Of a stretch of DNA of 64,000 bases, positions 36,200 to 46,809 are shown one piece after another; the first letter of the stretch is position 1, and the number at the start of each line of letters is the position of its first letter. The position numbers and the translations under genes are program-made. The notes beneath the pieces were generated by a model. That model was not told the DNA's origin and did not search any database. It saw nothing but the letters and a program-made list of their open reading frames with translations. Origin of the DNA: Nepenthes gracilis (lineage: Eukaryota; Streptophyta; Magnoliopsida; Caryophyllales; Nepenthaceae); the NCBI GenBank assembly GCA_033239525.1, contig BSYO01000003.1, forward strand, positions 9,666,001 through 9,730,000. The letters run 5' to 3'.

Positions 36200-36291
36200 C
36201 ATGCAAAATAAAATGGACAGAGGTTATCGAAAGTAATAGAAAAATCATGGATCATGGATTCTTCCCTTCCATTTAGAATTAGCCCATTGAA
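36200..36291 (-). mobile_element. L1-type LINE, third piece (3' end)
   Basis: Joined to 41474-42423 across Copia element C, with one TCCCC copy removed, the minus strand reads DLEKGIQWANSKWKGRIHD. This resembles the WA-x-x-xWKGK segment of the C-terminal zinc-binding region of plant L1 elements. Downstream the sequence runs into a (TA)n tract. The true 3' end is unclear and could reach the poly-T near 35920. Confidence 0.55.
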
Positions 36292-36296
36292 TCCCC

Positions 36297-37027
36297 TATT
36301 GGGAATCACTCCCGTGAAGAAATTCTTTTGATTGAAGAACTCAATCAGAATTGGAAGAAATTTCGGTCAACGTCGTTGACTGGATGGACGGTCAACAGCC
36401 GGTCAATATAGTTGACCGGCTGAAGATCTAAGTTGACCGGTTTAGTTGGGGGTTCTCAGAACAACAATAAAGACGGTCAACAGGACGTTAACCGGTCTAA
36501 ATGGGAGGACGGTCAACAGGATTGACCGACTTGTTACGGCAACACAGAACACCTGCTATATCTGAAAAGAGGTAGGTTGACCTGCTTACTTAGGTAACCT
36601 TGAAACTTCAAAACATCAGATCTGTCTGCTGCTGTGGGTATAAGCCGCCTGCTGTTGCATAGGATAAACGTATGCATGCTTCTTGAAAACTATGCACCAA
36701 CCATGGAGCAGGGCGTAGTGATCGAACTGCTACTAGTCTTATGTATATTCTTATATATATGTGTGTGTATGTACGAGAGTCTGGGAGAGCAAGGAAAGAA
36801 AACAGAGGAGAGGAAGAAGGCCCAACTGTATATGTGTATTTTCGCCTCCTGTTTTGTAATCACTCATCTCATACATAGTGCAATTTGTGGACTTAATGTC
36901 TCGTGATTTTTTCCTTGATTCATAAGAATTTTTCACGTAAATATTGTGTGTCCTTTTTCTTACTTCTATTCCTTCTCTTCAATTCCATTGTGCCTGTGCC
37001 TGTTTGCCGCCCCATCTCCAGCCAACA
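36297..37027 (+). repeat. 5' LTR of Copia element C
   Basis: Starts TATTGGGAATC (the first G is mutated to A) and ends GCCAACA just before the primer-binding site at 37028-37042. It carries a cluster of TTGAC motifs at 36365-36582 and TATATA strings near 36750. The 3' LTR matches it over the whole length. Confidence 0.9.
36365..36582. promoter_or_regulatory. Cluster of TTGAC (W-box) motifs in the 5' LTR
   Basis: About ten TTGAC/GTCAA cores occur within 218 bp, mostly as GGTCAAC or GTTGACC and often as GACGGTCAACA, on both strands. TTGAC is the core bound by WRKY transcription factors, and W-boxes in the LTRs of Tnt1/Tto1-type elements are linked to stress-induced transcription. That this cluster acts so is an inference. 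Confidence 0.6.
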
Positions 37028-37064
37028 AGTGGTATCAGAGAGCAAGGTTGAAAACTTTGTTCTA

Positions 37065-38125
37065 ATGGCGTCAGCATCATCAAAGAATCTGCCGTTCAGC
37101 GTTGAGCAGTTCAACGGGTAGGGTAACTTCATCCTCTATCAAGAGAGGGTGAAAAACGTTCTTACCAGAGAAGGGACGATAAGGGCGCTGAAGAAGAAGG
37201 ATGAGAAGCCTGCAAACTTGACCGATGATGAATGGCAAGACAAAAGAGATATTGTAAACTGTAGCATCAAACTGTGTCTGGTGGACAACACTCTCCAAGA
37301 AGTGCTTGGTTTGACTGACCCGGCGGAGGTCTGGGAGAAGTTGGAGAGCCGGTATAAATCTAAATCTTTGACAACTAGACTACACATTAAGAAGTAATTT
37401 TATGGCTTATGGTTGTCGAAAGGAGGAAGTTTCGAGAAGTACTTGGACGAGTTCAACCGGATATTGACGCAGATGTCCGCATTTGACGAAGAAATTAAGG
37501 AGGAGGACAAGGCGTTGGTCCTGCTGGCTTCTCTGCCGACCTTCTATGATCATATTGTCACAACATTATTGTTTAAAAAGGATACACTAAGGTTGAATGA
37601 GGTTATTACTTTCCTACTCATGAATGAGTTAAGGATATCACAAGGGACCTCGACGTCTGAGGTACTTATGATTGAATCGAAGGGAAGAAGCAGAGGTCGT
37701 GGTCAAAAGCAAGGAGAGAAAGCCAGCAACCTTGAGTGCCACCACTATGGCAAGAAGGGCCACATTAAGAAGTATTGCTTCAAATGGAAGCGAAAAAATA
37801 TGAAAAAAGAAAAAGGTGATAAAAGATGGGCAGAAAATAAGTCATCCGTCTCAGTGGTCATAGGAGGTGGTTTCCTGTTGACAAGTAAAGGAGATGTGGC
37901 AAATCTGACGGACGAGGAGTCCGGCTGGGTAATCGATTCCGGTGCCACCTTACATGTCACGTCCAGGGGGCAACTGTTCACATCCTACACTCTGGAAGAC
38001 TTTGGAGTAATAATGATGGGAAACGAAGAAACATCTCCGGTTGGAGGTAGAGGAGATGTTGTCTTGGTCACAAACAATGAAACGAAGCTGATACTAAAGG
38101 ATGTGTGTCATGTCCCTGATATTTG
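37065..38125 (+). pseudogene. Gag and protease of Copia element C
   Basis: The ATG at 37065 starts MASASSKNLPFSVEQFNG, followed by a TAG (37119). The frame continues through the UBN2-type gag (37149-37394) to LHIKK and a second stop (TAA at 37395-37397), then from 37413 to 38123. The zinc knuckle reads CHHYGKKGHIKKYC, with Tyr replacing the second Cys of CCHC. The protease site WVIDSGATLHVTS is intact (about 37930). A stop follows PDI at 38123. The second stop and the knuckle Tyr recur at the same positions in element D, so they predate the two insertions. Confidence 0.85.
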
Positions 38126-38870
38126 ACTGAATGTCATCTCAGCAGGCTAGCTGGATGATGAAAATTACTGTAATACCTTCTGTGAAGGTGAATGGAAGCT
38201 GACTAGAGGGTCTCTTGTTTAGCAAGAGGAAAGAAGGCCTCTGCCTATATGTGATGAAGGCTTGTGCAGTGGCCAGAGACGTGAACGTTACAATCTGCAG
38301 TGGGACAATGGATCTGTGACACAGAAGGTTAGACCACATGAGTGATCATGGGCTGTCCTACTTGGCCAGGAAAGGCCTAATCATTGGAGCAAAGGAGGAA
38401 GAACCAAAGATGTGTCCTCATTGCTTGGCCGACAAATAGAGGAGAGTCTCATTTCATGGAGACTTGTCCTCTCCAAAGGCAGAGCTCCTAGAACTTGTTC
38501 ACACAGATGTGTGTGGACCAGTCAGAGAAAGATCATTTGGTGGAGCCCACTACTTTAATTCTTTCATTGACGACTGTTCTAGAAGGCTGTGGGTCTACCC
38601 ACTGAAGACCAAGGATCAAGTTCTTAGTACCTTTGAGCAATTCCATGCTCTCATGGAGTGTCAGAAGGGGAAGAAGCTGAAGGTCATCCGAAGTGACAAC
38701 GGCGGCGAATACTTGGAAACTTTTGATGCCTACTACCGGTCACATGGTATTAGGCACCAAAAGACACCATAGTTGAATGGAGTGGCAGAATGGATGAATC
38801 ATACGCTCTTGGAGAGAGTACGTTGCATGCTCTCCGAAGTAAAACTTCATGCATCGTTCTGGGCAGACTT
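38126..38870 (+). pseudogene. Integrase of Copia element C, C-terminus deleted
   Basis: The HHCC zinc domain (HRRLDHM to CPHC) lies at about 38325-38430 and the catalytic core at 38464-38860. HTDVCGP, RSDNGGEY and NGVAE keep all three acidic residues, but a stop (TAG at 38770) splits the core. After FWAD near 38867 the sequence jumps to the NETIEDIG segment that lies about 290 bp further along in element D, so the integrase C-terminus is gone. Confidence 0.85.
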
Positions 38871-40730
38871 TCGTTGAAAATGAGACGATTGAAGACATTG
38901 GCAGGAATGCCAAGTGCGACGATAAGTAAACGGACCATGTAAGCGTTGAAGCTGTCCGTCTGGCATCATTAGAAGGAGAGGATCATGGTTAAGAGACGGT
39001 TGGGGATAATGAAGAGGACACAATGGCTCCGGATGACACCATTGATGGAGTCATTCCTCAACCGGCAGGGAATGTCTCTATCAAACGGTCCTCACGCAAT
39101 AAACGGTCGTCCGTCCATCTGTCGCCAAATGAATATGTCATGCTTACTGATGCCGGACAACCTGAAGATTATGAAGAGGCGATAAAGGATGACAGCAAAA
39201 GAGGATTGGTGGAAGCCATGAAAGAAGAAATGAGTTCTCTTCATGAGAATCACACCTTCGACTTGGTTAAACTTTCGAAGGAGAAGAAGGCCCTCATGAA
39301 CAAATGGGTCTTTCGTTTGAAGCCGAACGAGAATACCAAGAAGCCAAAGTATAAGGCACGGTTGGTAGTAAAGGGCTTCAGTCAACAAAAGGGGGTTGAT
39401 TTTGATAAGATCTTTACCCCAGTTGTGAAAATATCCTCCATCTGGGTTGTACTGGGTCCGGTTGCCGCCCAGGACCTTGAGGTGAAACAGATGGATGTCC
39501 GGACTGCATTCCTCCATGGAGAGCTTGAGGAGGAGACCTACATTGAACAACCGGAAGGGTTCAAAGCCAAGGGGAAGGAGAAACTTGTTTGTCGTCTAAG
39601 GAAAAGTCTGTATGGATTAAAGCAAGCTCCTAGGCAGTGGTATAAGAAATTCGAGTCAGTTATGACCAGTTAGGGGTACTGGCGGACAACTCCTGATCAC
39701 TGCGTATTTGTATAGAAGTTCTCGAATGATGACTGTTGTCCTTCTCCTATACGTAGACGACATGCTGATCGTTGGACGCAACAGTGGCCGGATAAATGAG
39801 CTAAAGGAGCAGCCTGGGTGGTCATTTGTCATGAAGGACCTTGGATCGGCTAACCAGATTTTGGGAGTCAGAATCTTACGCGATCGAAAGGTAAGGAAAT
39901 TGTGGTTGTCTCAAGAGAACTACCTTAAAAAGGTACTCCAACGATTCAACATAGATAAGTCAAAGCCCATAAACACACCATTGGCGAACCACTACAGGTT
40001 GAGCACTCGTTAATGCCCAACCTCAGATGACGAGAAGGAATACATGAAAGGCGTTCCCTACTCATCAGTTGTGGGAAGCCCGATGTATGCCCTGATGTGC
40101 ACCAGACCGGACATAGCTCATGCCGTCGGGACAGTTAGCCGATTTCTATCCAATTCGAAAAAGAAGCACTAGTCTGCGGTGAAGTGGATCATGAGATATA
40201 TTTGGGGAACTTCCAAGAGGTGCCTGTGTCTTGGAGGTGACAAGCCTCAGTTGGTGGGTTACTCGGATGCGGATATGGCTGGAGATATTGACACACGCAA
40301 ATCTACATCGGGTTACTTAGTGAAATTTATGGGAGGTGCAGTTTATTGGCAGTCCAAATTATAAAAGTGCGTAACCCTATCCACTACTGAAGCCGAATAT
40401 ATCGCAGTTACAGATGCCTGCAAGGAGATGTTGTGGATGAAGGAGTTCGTTCAAGAGTTAGGCATTAAACAAGAGAGATATGTGGTACTTTGTGATAGTC
40501 AGAGTGTCATTTATCTATGTAAGAACTCTTCACTTGATTCCAAATCAAAGTACATTAATGTACGATATCATTGGGTGCGAGAGGTGTTGGAGGAAGGTCT
40601 ACTGTCACTGGACAAGGTTAGCACGGAAGAGAACGAGGCAGATATGATGACTAAGATTCTACTGAAAGGAAAGAATGAGACATGCTGCAAAATGGCCGGG
40701 CTAACAGATTTAACTTCCTCACGGTCGTGA
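38870..40730 (+). pseudogene. RT and RNase H of Copia element C
   Basis: RT runs from about 39180 to 40010 in two long frames (39023-39673 and 39708-40013). Motifs are NKWVFRLKPN, KARLVVKGFSQ, LYGLKQAPRQWY and LLYVDDMLIVG with an intact YVDD. RNase H (about 40150-40730) keeps GYSDADMAGD, STTEAEY and LCDSQSV, then ENEADMMTK. Stops at 39673, 40011, about 40168 and 40361 break it. The DNA ends in TCACGGTCGTGAGG and the 3' LTR. Confidence 0.85.
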
Positions 40731-40739
40731 GGAAAAGTT

Positions 40740-41468
40740 TGTTGGGAATCACTCCAGTGAAGAAATTCTTTTGATTGAAGAATTCAATCAGAACTGGAAG
40801 AAGTTCCGATCAATGATGTTGACCGGATGGATGGTCAACAGCCGGTCAATATGGTTAACCGGCTAAAGGTCCAAGTTGACCAATTTAGCTGAGGGTTCTA
40901 AGAACAATAATGAAGACGGTCAACAAGACGTTGACCAGTCTGAATGGAAAGACAGTCAACAAGGTTGACTGGCTTGTTAAGGCAACACAGAACACCTGCT
41001 ATGTCTGAAAAAATATAGGTTGACCTGCTTACTTAGGTAACCTTGAAACTTCAAGACAGCAGATCTGTCTGCTGCTGCAGGTATGAGCCGCCTGCTACTG
41101 CATAGGATAAACGCATGCATGCTTCTTGGGAACTGTGCATCAACCATGGAGTAGGGCGTGGTGATCCAGCTGCTGCTAGCCTTATATATATTCTTATATT
41201 TATGTGTGTGTATGTACGAGAGTCTAGGAGAGCAAGGAAAGAAAACAGAGGAGAGGAAGAAGGCCCAATTGTATGTGTATTTTTGCCTCCTATTTTGTAA
41301 TCACTCATCTCATACATAATATAATTTGTGGACTTTATGTCCCATAATTTTTTCCTTGATTCATAAAGATTTTCCACATAAATATTGTATGTCCTTTTTC
41401 TTACTTCTATTCCTTCTCTTCAATTCCATTATGCTTGTGTCTATTGGCCGCCCCATCTCCGGCCAACA
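40740..41468 (+). repeat. 3' LTR of Copia element C
   Basis: Starts TGTTGGGAATC and ends GGCCAACA, followed by the duplication TCCCC. About nine TTGAC cores lie at 40818-41025, matching the cluster in the 5' LTR with a few changes. Small ORFs inside are chance frames. Confidence 0.9.
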
Positions 41469-41473
41469 TCCCC

Positions 41474-42423
41474 TTCTCCAAATCAGAAAATAGATACTAA
41501 TCTCCTACACATAATTTTTCAGACAGTGTGAAAAATGCTACAATTAAAATAAAAAAGTGATGATAATATTTCAGATCCACGCCACAAAAGAGGACAAATT
41601 GGACTGTAATTAGTAAAGTTGTGAATCAAATCTCTATTGCTTAACCTCCTACGACCAGCTAGTCAAATAACAAATGAATGATAGGAAATCAAATACAGAA
41701 ACAACACAAATCTGAACCAATAGACGCGATGTTTCTTCAGCTAGAAAATCATCCAAAGTGACCATTAAAAAAAAGATTCTACCAAAACTAATATCCTAAA
41801 CCACCGTATTTAAAGAAGGATTAGGATTATAGAAAGGCATATTAAGCATAATAACCTGAAATAAAAGACCAAACATATTAGGTAAATACTATGCATTCTC
41901 AAAGGAGATGTTGCTAATCTTGAAGTCTAACGGAAGGGAGTCCCTGAAGGCAAGAAAGAACTCATGATAACACTCAATCAAGGTTCTCATATGGCACCAC
42001 TTTTCAATCTATAAATGCATCAAAGAACCATTACTAACAATATATGATGAACATAAGGTCTGATCTCATCCCTAAGGCCTATATAATCTTCCTTGAGCTC
42101 CATGGAGTATTATAAAAATCTTTACCATTTAAAAAACATGTGTCCTTTAATATGTATGGCAGAAATCAATCCACCTAATTAGGATTTTATCTAGAAGAGA
42201 TAAGTCTCCATAATTAATGAGATAGAATGATTTTAATCCAATCCTTCAAGTTACGAATGCTAAGGCTCCCCTCCTCAGTCTTATCAACATTCGCCTAAGA
42301 CACCTTAGCGGAATGACATCTCTCGCAGCCATCATGCCACAGGAAATTACATAAGAGAGTCTCAATGTACTTAAGAATCCCATAGGAAGAAGAAAGGCTA
42401 ATACTGGAAAAACATGAATGATA
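41474..42423 (-). mobile_element. L1-type LINE, second piece
   Basis: The minus strand continues the LINE reverse transcriptase C-terminus: VSIIHVFPVLAFLLPMGF, then in another frame ILKYIETLLCNFLWHDGCE, and further on LRDEIRPYVHH. These match the thumb and connector region of plant L1 RT (order LLPMG-x-x-K-x-IE, NFLW). It abuts Copia B on the right (duplication GATAC) and Copia C on the left (duplication TCCCC). Frames are broken. Confidence 0.75.
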
Positions 42424-42428
42424 GATAC

Positions 42429-43394
42429 TGTTATGGTCATTTTGATGATTGACATATTCCGTGACTATATGTAATAGTGTGTCGATATCGGGTTGTGTTT
42501 CGTTGAAGTGCCACATCAATATATTTTCGTAATTGTCCGTTTCGGCTTCCAGAAGTACCACCCTTGTCGTCAGCTCTTCACCCGCTCGAGCCCAAAATCC
42601 CAAAGCCCTGCGCTAGCTATGAGCTGTCCACGCCCTTGAACGCGAATTTCTAAAACACCCCTCTCGCTGCACGCCTCCTTCTCGCTCGAGCACCGTGGTA
42701 ATCGGCAGATTTTTTAAAACTGTTTTTTGAGCCATTTATATATATGCACATTAATTCTTTTACCCTAACACTTGATTGATGATTTTGGAGTGCCTCCCCT
42801 TAAGAAATATTCATCATTTCCTCCAATAAACGTGTTCCAATTGAAAAAATCGATCTTTCATAATTGTGTTTTATGTGCTAGCGGTTTTCTCACCATTTCT
42901 CTTTATCGATTCATCACTTTTACCCTTCTACCTTCGTTGGTGACATCAGGACATTGAAGAAGGGGATCCGATCGTGTTTGGTAATTCAAGTGGCTCGAAA
43001 AGGAAGATTGACGTGAAAATCGGAAGGCGTCCGATTCCATTGCCATGGGTAAATCCAAGGAGCTCTTTGGTAGGGATCACAAAATGGGAGTAACTCAGTT
43101 AGATTACCGCGTCATTACCACCCGGTCTGTAAGTTAATTTTTATAGTGCATTTTTTCTCTAGCCGCTGAAATCCGGAGGGTTTGTCTCGATTACCATAGG
43201 CATCGAGTTTTTTCTTCGTTATCAAAAAGATTATCTTTTATTATTATTACTTTATTTTTATACTCATATTGCTCGTATCATTTAGATACAAATATTCTTT
43301 ACCTGTATTGAATATTTGATTTTATACCACTTCCGCTAAACTTGCATGGGGTCGAAACATTGTTGTATAAATTAGGACGAAATATCCTTTTTCA
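42429..43394 (+). repeat. 5' LTR of element B
   Basis: Starts TGTTATGGTCA and ends CTTTTTCA. The primer-binding site follows as TTGATATCAGAGTC, a variant of the Met-tRNA site. It is GC-rich and CTCGAGC-bearing between 42580 and 42700 and AT-rich elsewhere. Confidence 0.88.
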
Positions 43395-43437
43395 ATTGAT
43401 ATCAGAGTCTTACTCTGATTCGTGACCCCCGATCTAG

Positions 43438-45213
43438 ATGTATACGAGTGGATTGCTCTCTGTACCTCCCTTCTTTGATGGGAGCAACTATACCTATTGG
43501 AATGTTCGAATGAGAACTTTCCTCAAATCGATGAATGAGCGTGTGTGGGTTAATACCCAAACTGGGTAGACTCCATCTAAAAGTGGTGATGAATCAAAAG
43601 TTCTGTCTTTGTGGTTAAAAGAAGAACTTGATACTTGTAATTGGAATAGTAAAGAATTATATACTATTTTTATGGCCATATCTCTCGAAGAGTTTAAACG
43701 TATATCTATATGTGAGACTATAAAAGATGCGTAGGATATACTTGAAAATGCTCATAAAGGGACCAAACTTGTAAAAAATTTAAAATTGTAAATGCTAACT
43801 ATCAAATTTGAAGAAATCTGTATGAAAGATGATGAAACTTTTGATGAATTTTATACTCAATTGAACGATATTGTGAATTCCATGTATAATTTTGAAGAAC
43901 GGATTCTTAAAAATTGAATTGTTAGAAAAGTTCTTATATCACGCTCTGAACGATTTAGACCTAAGGTTACCGCTATTAAAGAAAGTAAAGACCTTGATAA
44001 AATAAAAATCAAAAAACTTGTAGAATCCATCCAAATATATGAGTATACACTTTCACAGTCAAGAAAAAATAAATCGATTACTCTAAAATCCGTTAGGGAA
44101 GAGAGAGATCGTGACTCTGATGAAAAGTTGAATAGCGATGAAGATTTTACCATATTTGTTAGAAATTTTAAAAAATTCTTAATGAAAAATAAATCTTCGT
44201 CTGACATACCAAGTGTGGATTTAAAACGAATTTTAAATCTGACAAGAAAGATCAACATAAAATTAAAGAATCCAAATCAAAAAATACTCAAAGTGTTCAA
44301 TACTACGAGTGTAAAGGTTTTGGTCATTATCATGCTGAATGTCCAAACTTTAAACGCTAAAAAAGTTAAGTCTTTAAAGATAATGTGACCTTGAGCGATG
44401 ACGAAGAAGAAGAGGTTGAAAACTACTTTTAAGATAGCCTTGTCAAGTATATGGCTTTTATGACCTTGATATGTGAGACTAATGAACATTTAGAAGAAAA
44501 TCTTAAGCTATCTGATGATTCTGAGAACAAGTTAGAAGTTGAATTATATGATCTTCAAGATGCTTATGATAAATTGTTCAAAGAATGCCTAAGATCAAGA
44601 AAACGAATGTGTTATTAAAGTACAAACTGACTAAAACGAAAAAAAATTTAACTCTTAAATCCGAGTTAGACATAAAAGTTTAAGAAGTTGAGAAACTGAA
44701 ATGTTCTTTTACTGAAAAAATCACAACTCTTGAATTTGATCTAGAGACTGTTCAAAATTGCTTGAAATAATTTTCAAATGAGTCTAAAAAATTGGATCAT
44801 ATGCTTTGTTTAGAAAAAATAAGAGAAAATAAAATCGGGTTGGGTTATTCTGAAAATGACTTGAAAGCCACTGTTAATTTTAAAACTATATTTGTCTAAC
44901 CCACGTCCCTCCCTAAACAAAACAGTCCATCGTTTGCCCATGTTGACCAATCATCAAGCGATTTTCCAAAGAAGTATGCTAATACACAAAACCGTCAAAA
45001 CTTCACAAGTATGAAACAATTTGGTCTTAAATGCACTAGGAAGCCAATATATACTTCTAACAGCCATACTAAAATCGTTCCAACATGCAATGGATGCGAA
45101 ATTATTGGCCATATTCGTCTCTATTGCCCTGCATGGTTGCGTCAAACTAATTTTCGGCAAGGCTCAGAGAAAAAGCATCTCACTCATTGTAACAACCGTT
45201 TAAATGATTAAGT
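43438..45213 (+). pseudogene. SIRE-like Copia gag, decayed
   Basis: The ATG at 43438 gives MYTSGLLSVPPFFDGSNYTY, the usual start of this gag (PP-x-FDG-x-NY-x-YW). A UBN2-like domain follows, with stops at about 43568 and 43732. The first knuckle reads YYECKGFGHYHAEC (Tyr for the first Cys, about 44310-44350). A charged coiled-coil-like section lies at about 44450-44800. The second knuckle, CNGCEIIGHIRLYC, is intact (about 45085-45125). Just past it comes KKIWMKKSELH (about 45250), the usual gag-protease border, after which pol is absent. Confidence 0.8.
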
Positions 45214-45789
45214 ATCATATTTAACCTACACTATCAACACTAGTAAGAAAATATGGATGAAAAAGAGTGAGCTCCATTTATCCTTTGAAAATTCATGACA
45301 AAAAGGGGAAGTAGATTTCTACCTTAGCCTTAGGGGAAGACCCTATGTACTTTAGGGGGAGATGTTATTCTTTATATTAGGGGGAGATATTGTTATTTTT
45401 GTGAGGGGGAGTTCTTTTTGGATTTTTCTGCTGCTTGTATTTCTTTTGCTGATTTTATATTTTCTACTGTCTTGTTATCCATTCATTTTGCTGATACATG
45501 TTGTTTTCTTCTTCTATTGTTACTGTTTTATTATATTATCCTGTATTATGCATTTTTGTACTAATCTTGTTTAACCAGACAACACAGTTATAGTATTGAT
45601 GTGGTAGTCACAGTATCAACACAGCAGTGTTAGTGTAGATTTTTATGTTTTCTTATTGTATTCTTTTTATTTCTCATTAGGTGTAAAATTTTATGTACAC
45701 GAATTCTATCTCAATAATGTCTGAACTCGTATTTCACTTATATTTTTTTACTTTATTTTTTTTGTCACAAAATTGTCAAAGGGGGAAAT
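45214..45789 (+). other. 3' untranslated tract of element B
   Basis: Three AGGGGGAG-type purine blocks (about 45354, 45380 and 45403) and the polypurine tract AAAGGGGGAAAT just before 45790 surround a T-rich stretch. A 70-codon hydrophobic ORF (45362-45574) arises from the T-rich DNA and is not taken as a gene. Confidence 0.6.
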
Positions 45790-46804
45790 TGTTATGGTCA
45801 TTTTTATGACTAACATATTATATTATCATATTTAATCATGTGTCGATGTCGGACTGTATTTCATTGAAGTGTTGCATCAATATATTTTCGTAGCTGTCCG
45901 TTTTGGCTTCCAGGAGTACCACACTTGCCGTGAGCTTTTCACCCGCTCGAGCCCAAAATTCCGAAGCCCTGCGCTCGTTGTGAGCTTTCCACGCGCTCGA
46001 GCACAAATTTTCGAAACACCCCGCTCGCTGCGCGCCTCCTTCTTGCTCGAGTGCACGAGGGTTTCTCATGAAATCCTTCGCGCCACTTTCGAGCCGCGCC
46101 GCTATGCGAGCCGCGAGCAAATTTTTAAAGCTATTTTTCGAGCCCTCAATGTGCACATTAATTCTTTTGCCCTAACACTTAATTGATGATTTTAGAGTGC
46201 CTCCCCTTGAGAAATATTCATAATTTCCTCCAATAAACGTATCCCAATTGAGAAAATCGATCTTTCATAATTATGTTTCATGTGCTAGTAGTTTTCTTAC
46301 CACTTTCTCTTTATCGATTCATCACTTCTACCCTTCTTCTTTCGTTAGTAATGTCGGTACGTTGAAGAAGGGGATCCAGTCGTATTTGGCAATTCAAGTT
46401 ACTCGAGAGGAAAGATTAACGTGAAGGTTGAAAGGCGTCCGGTTCCGTTACCGTGAGCAAATCTAAGGAGTTCCTTGGTAGGGATCCCAAAATAGAAATA
46501 AGTCGATCAAGTCAGTGCGTCATTACCACCCAATCTGTAAGTTGATTTTTATAGTGCATTTCTTTCCTAGCCGGTTAAGCTCGGAGGATTTTTTTAATTA
46601 TCATGGATATCGAGTTTTCCATTCGTCATCAAAAAGATTATCTTTTATTATTATTATTACTTTATTTTTATATTCGTATTGTTCGTATCATTTAAATACA
46701 AATATTCTTTACGTGTATTAAATATTTAATTTTATACCGCTTTCACTAATATTATACGGTGTCAAAATATTGTTGTATAAGTTGGGATGAAACGTTCTTT
46801 TTCG
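45790..46804 (+). repeat. 3' LTR of element B
   Basis: Starts TGTTATGGTCA and ends TTTTTCG (last base mutated), followed by GATAC. It matches the 5' LTR with many small changes and about 50 extra bases, so the element is older than Copia C. Confidence 0.88.
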
Positions 46805-46809
46805 GATAC

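Larger units (their letters stand above)
36297..41468 (+). mobile_element. Copia element C (Tork/Tnt1-like), 5.2 kb
   Basis: Complete LTR element flanked by TCCCC (36292-36296 and 41469-41473). It has a 731-bp 5' LTR, a primer site GTGGTATCAGAG, decayed gag, protease, integrase and RT-RNase H, and a 729-bp 3' LTR. It sits inside the minus-strand LINE. Compared with its relative D (54972-60531), part of the integrase C-terminus is deleted at about 38868. The two LTRs are close in sequence, so the insertion is fairly recent, yet the coding part has several stops. Confidence 0.92.
42429..46804 (+). mobile_element. Copia element B, gag-only (no pol)
   Basis: A 4.4-kb LTR element is flanked by GATAC (42424-42428 and 46805-46809). 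The LTRs are 966 and 1,015 bp. The internal region is only 2.4 kb and holds gag followed by a purine-rich 3' tract with repeated AGGGGGAGA motifs. No protease, integrase or RT is present. Gag with two zinc knuckles plus this 3' tract resembles the SIRE lineage. Such an element must have used another element's enzymes. It is inserted in the LINE between codons of its RT, which reads on when the element is removed. Confidence 0.85.

Noticed and set aside
35894..36202. 102-codon minus ORF with an IYIYIYIY run
   Set aside because: The run is the translation of a (TA)n microsatellite and the rest is AT-rich. No protein family is visible.
45362..45574. Hydrophobic 70-codon ORF as an env-like gene of the SIRE-like element
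   Set aside because: It comes from a T-rich tract between purine blocks. It has no start context, cysteines or cleavage site that would support an env-like protein.
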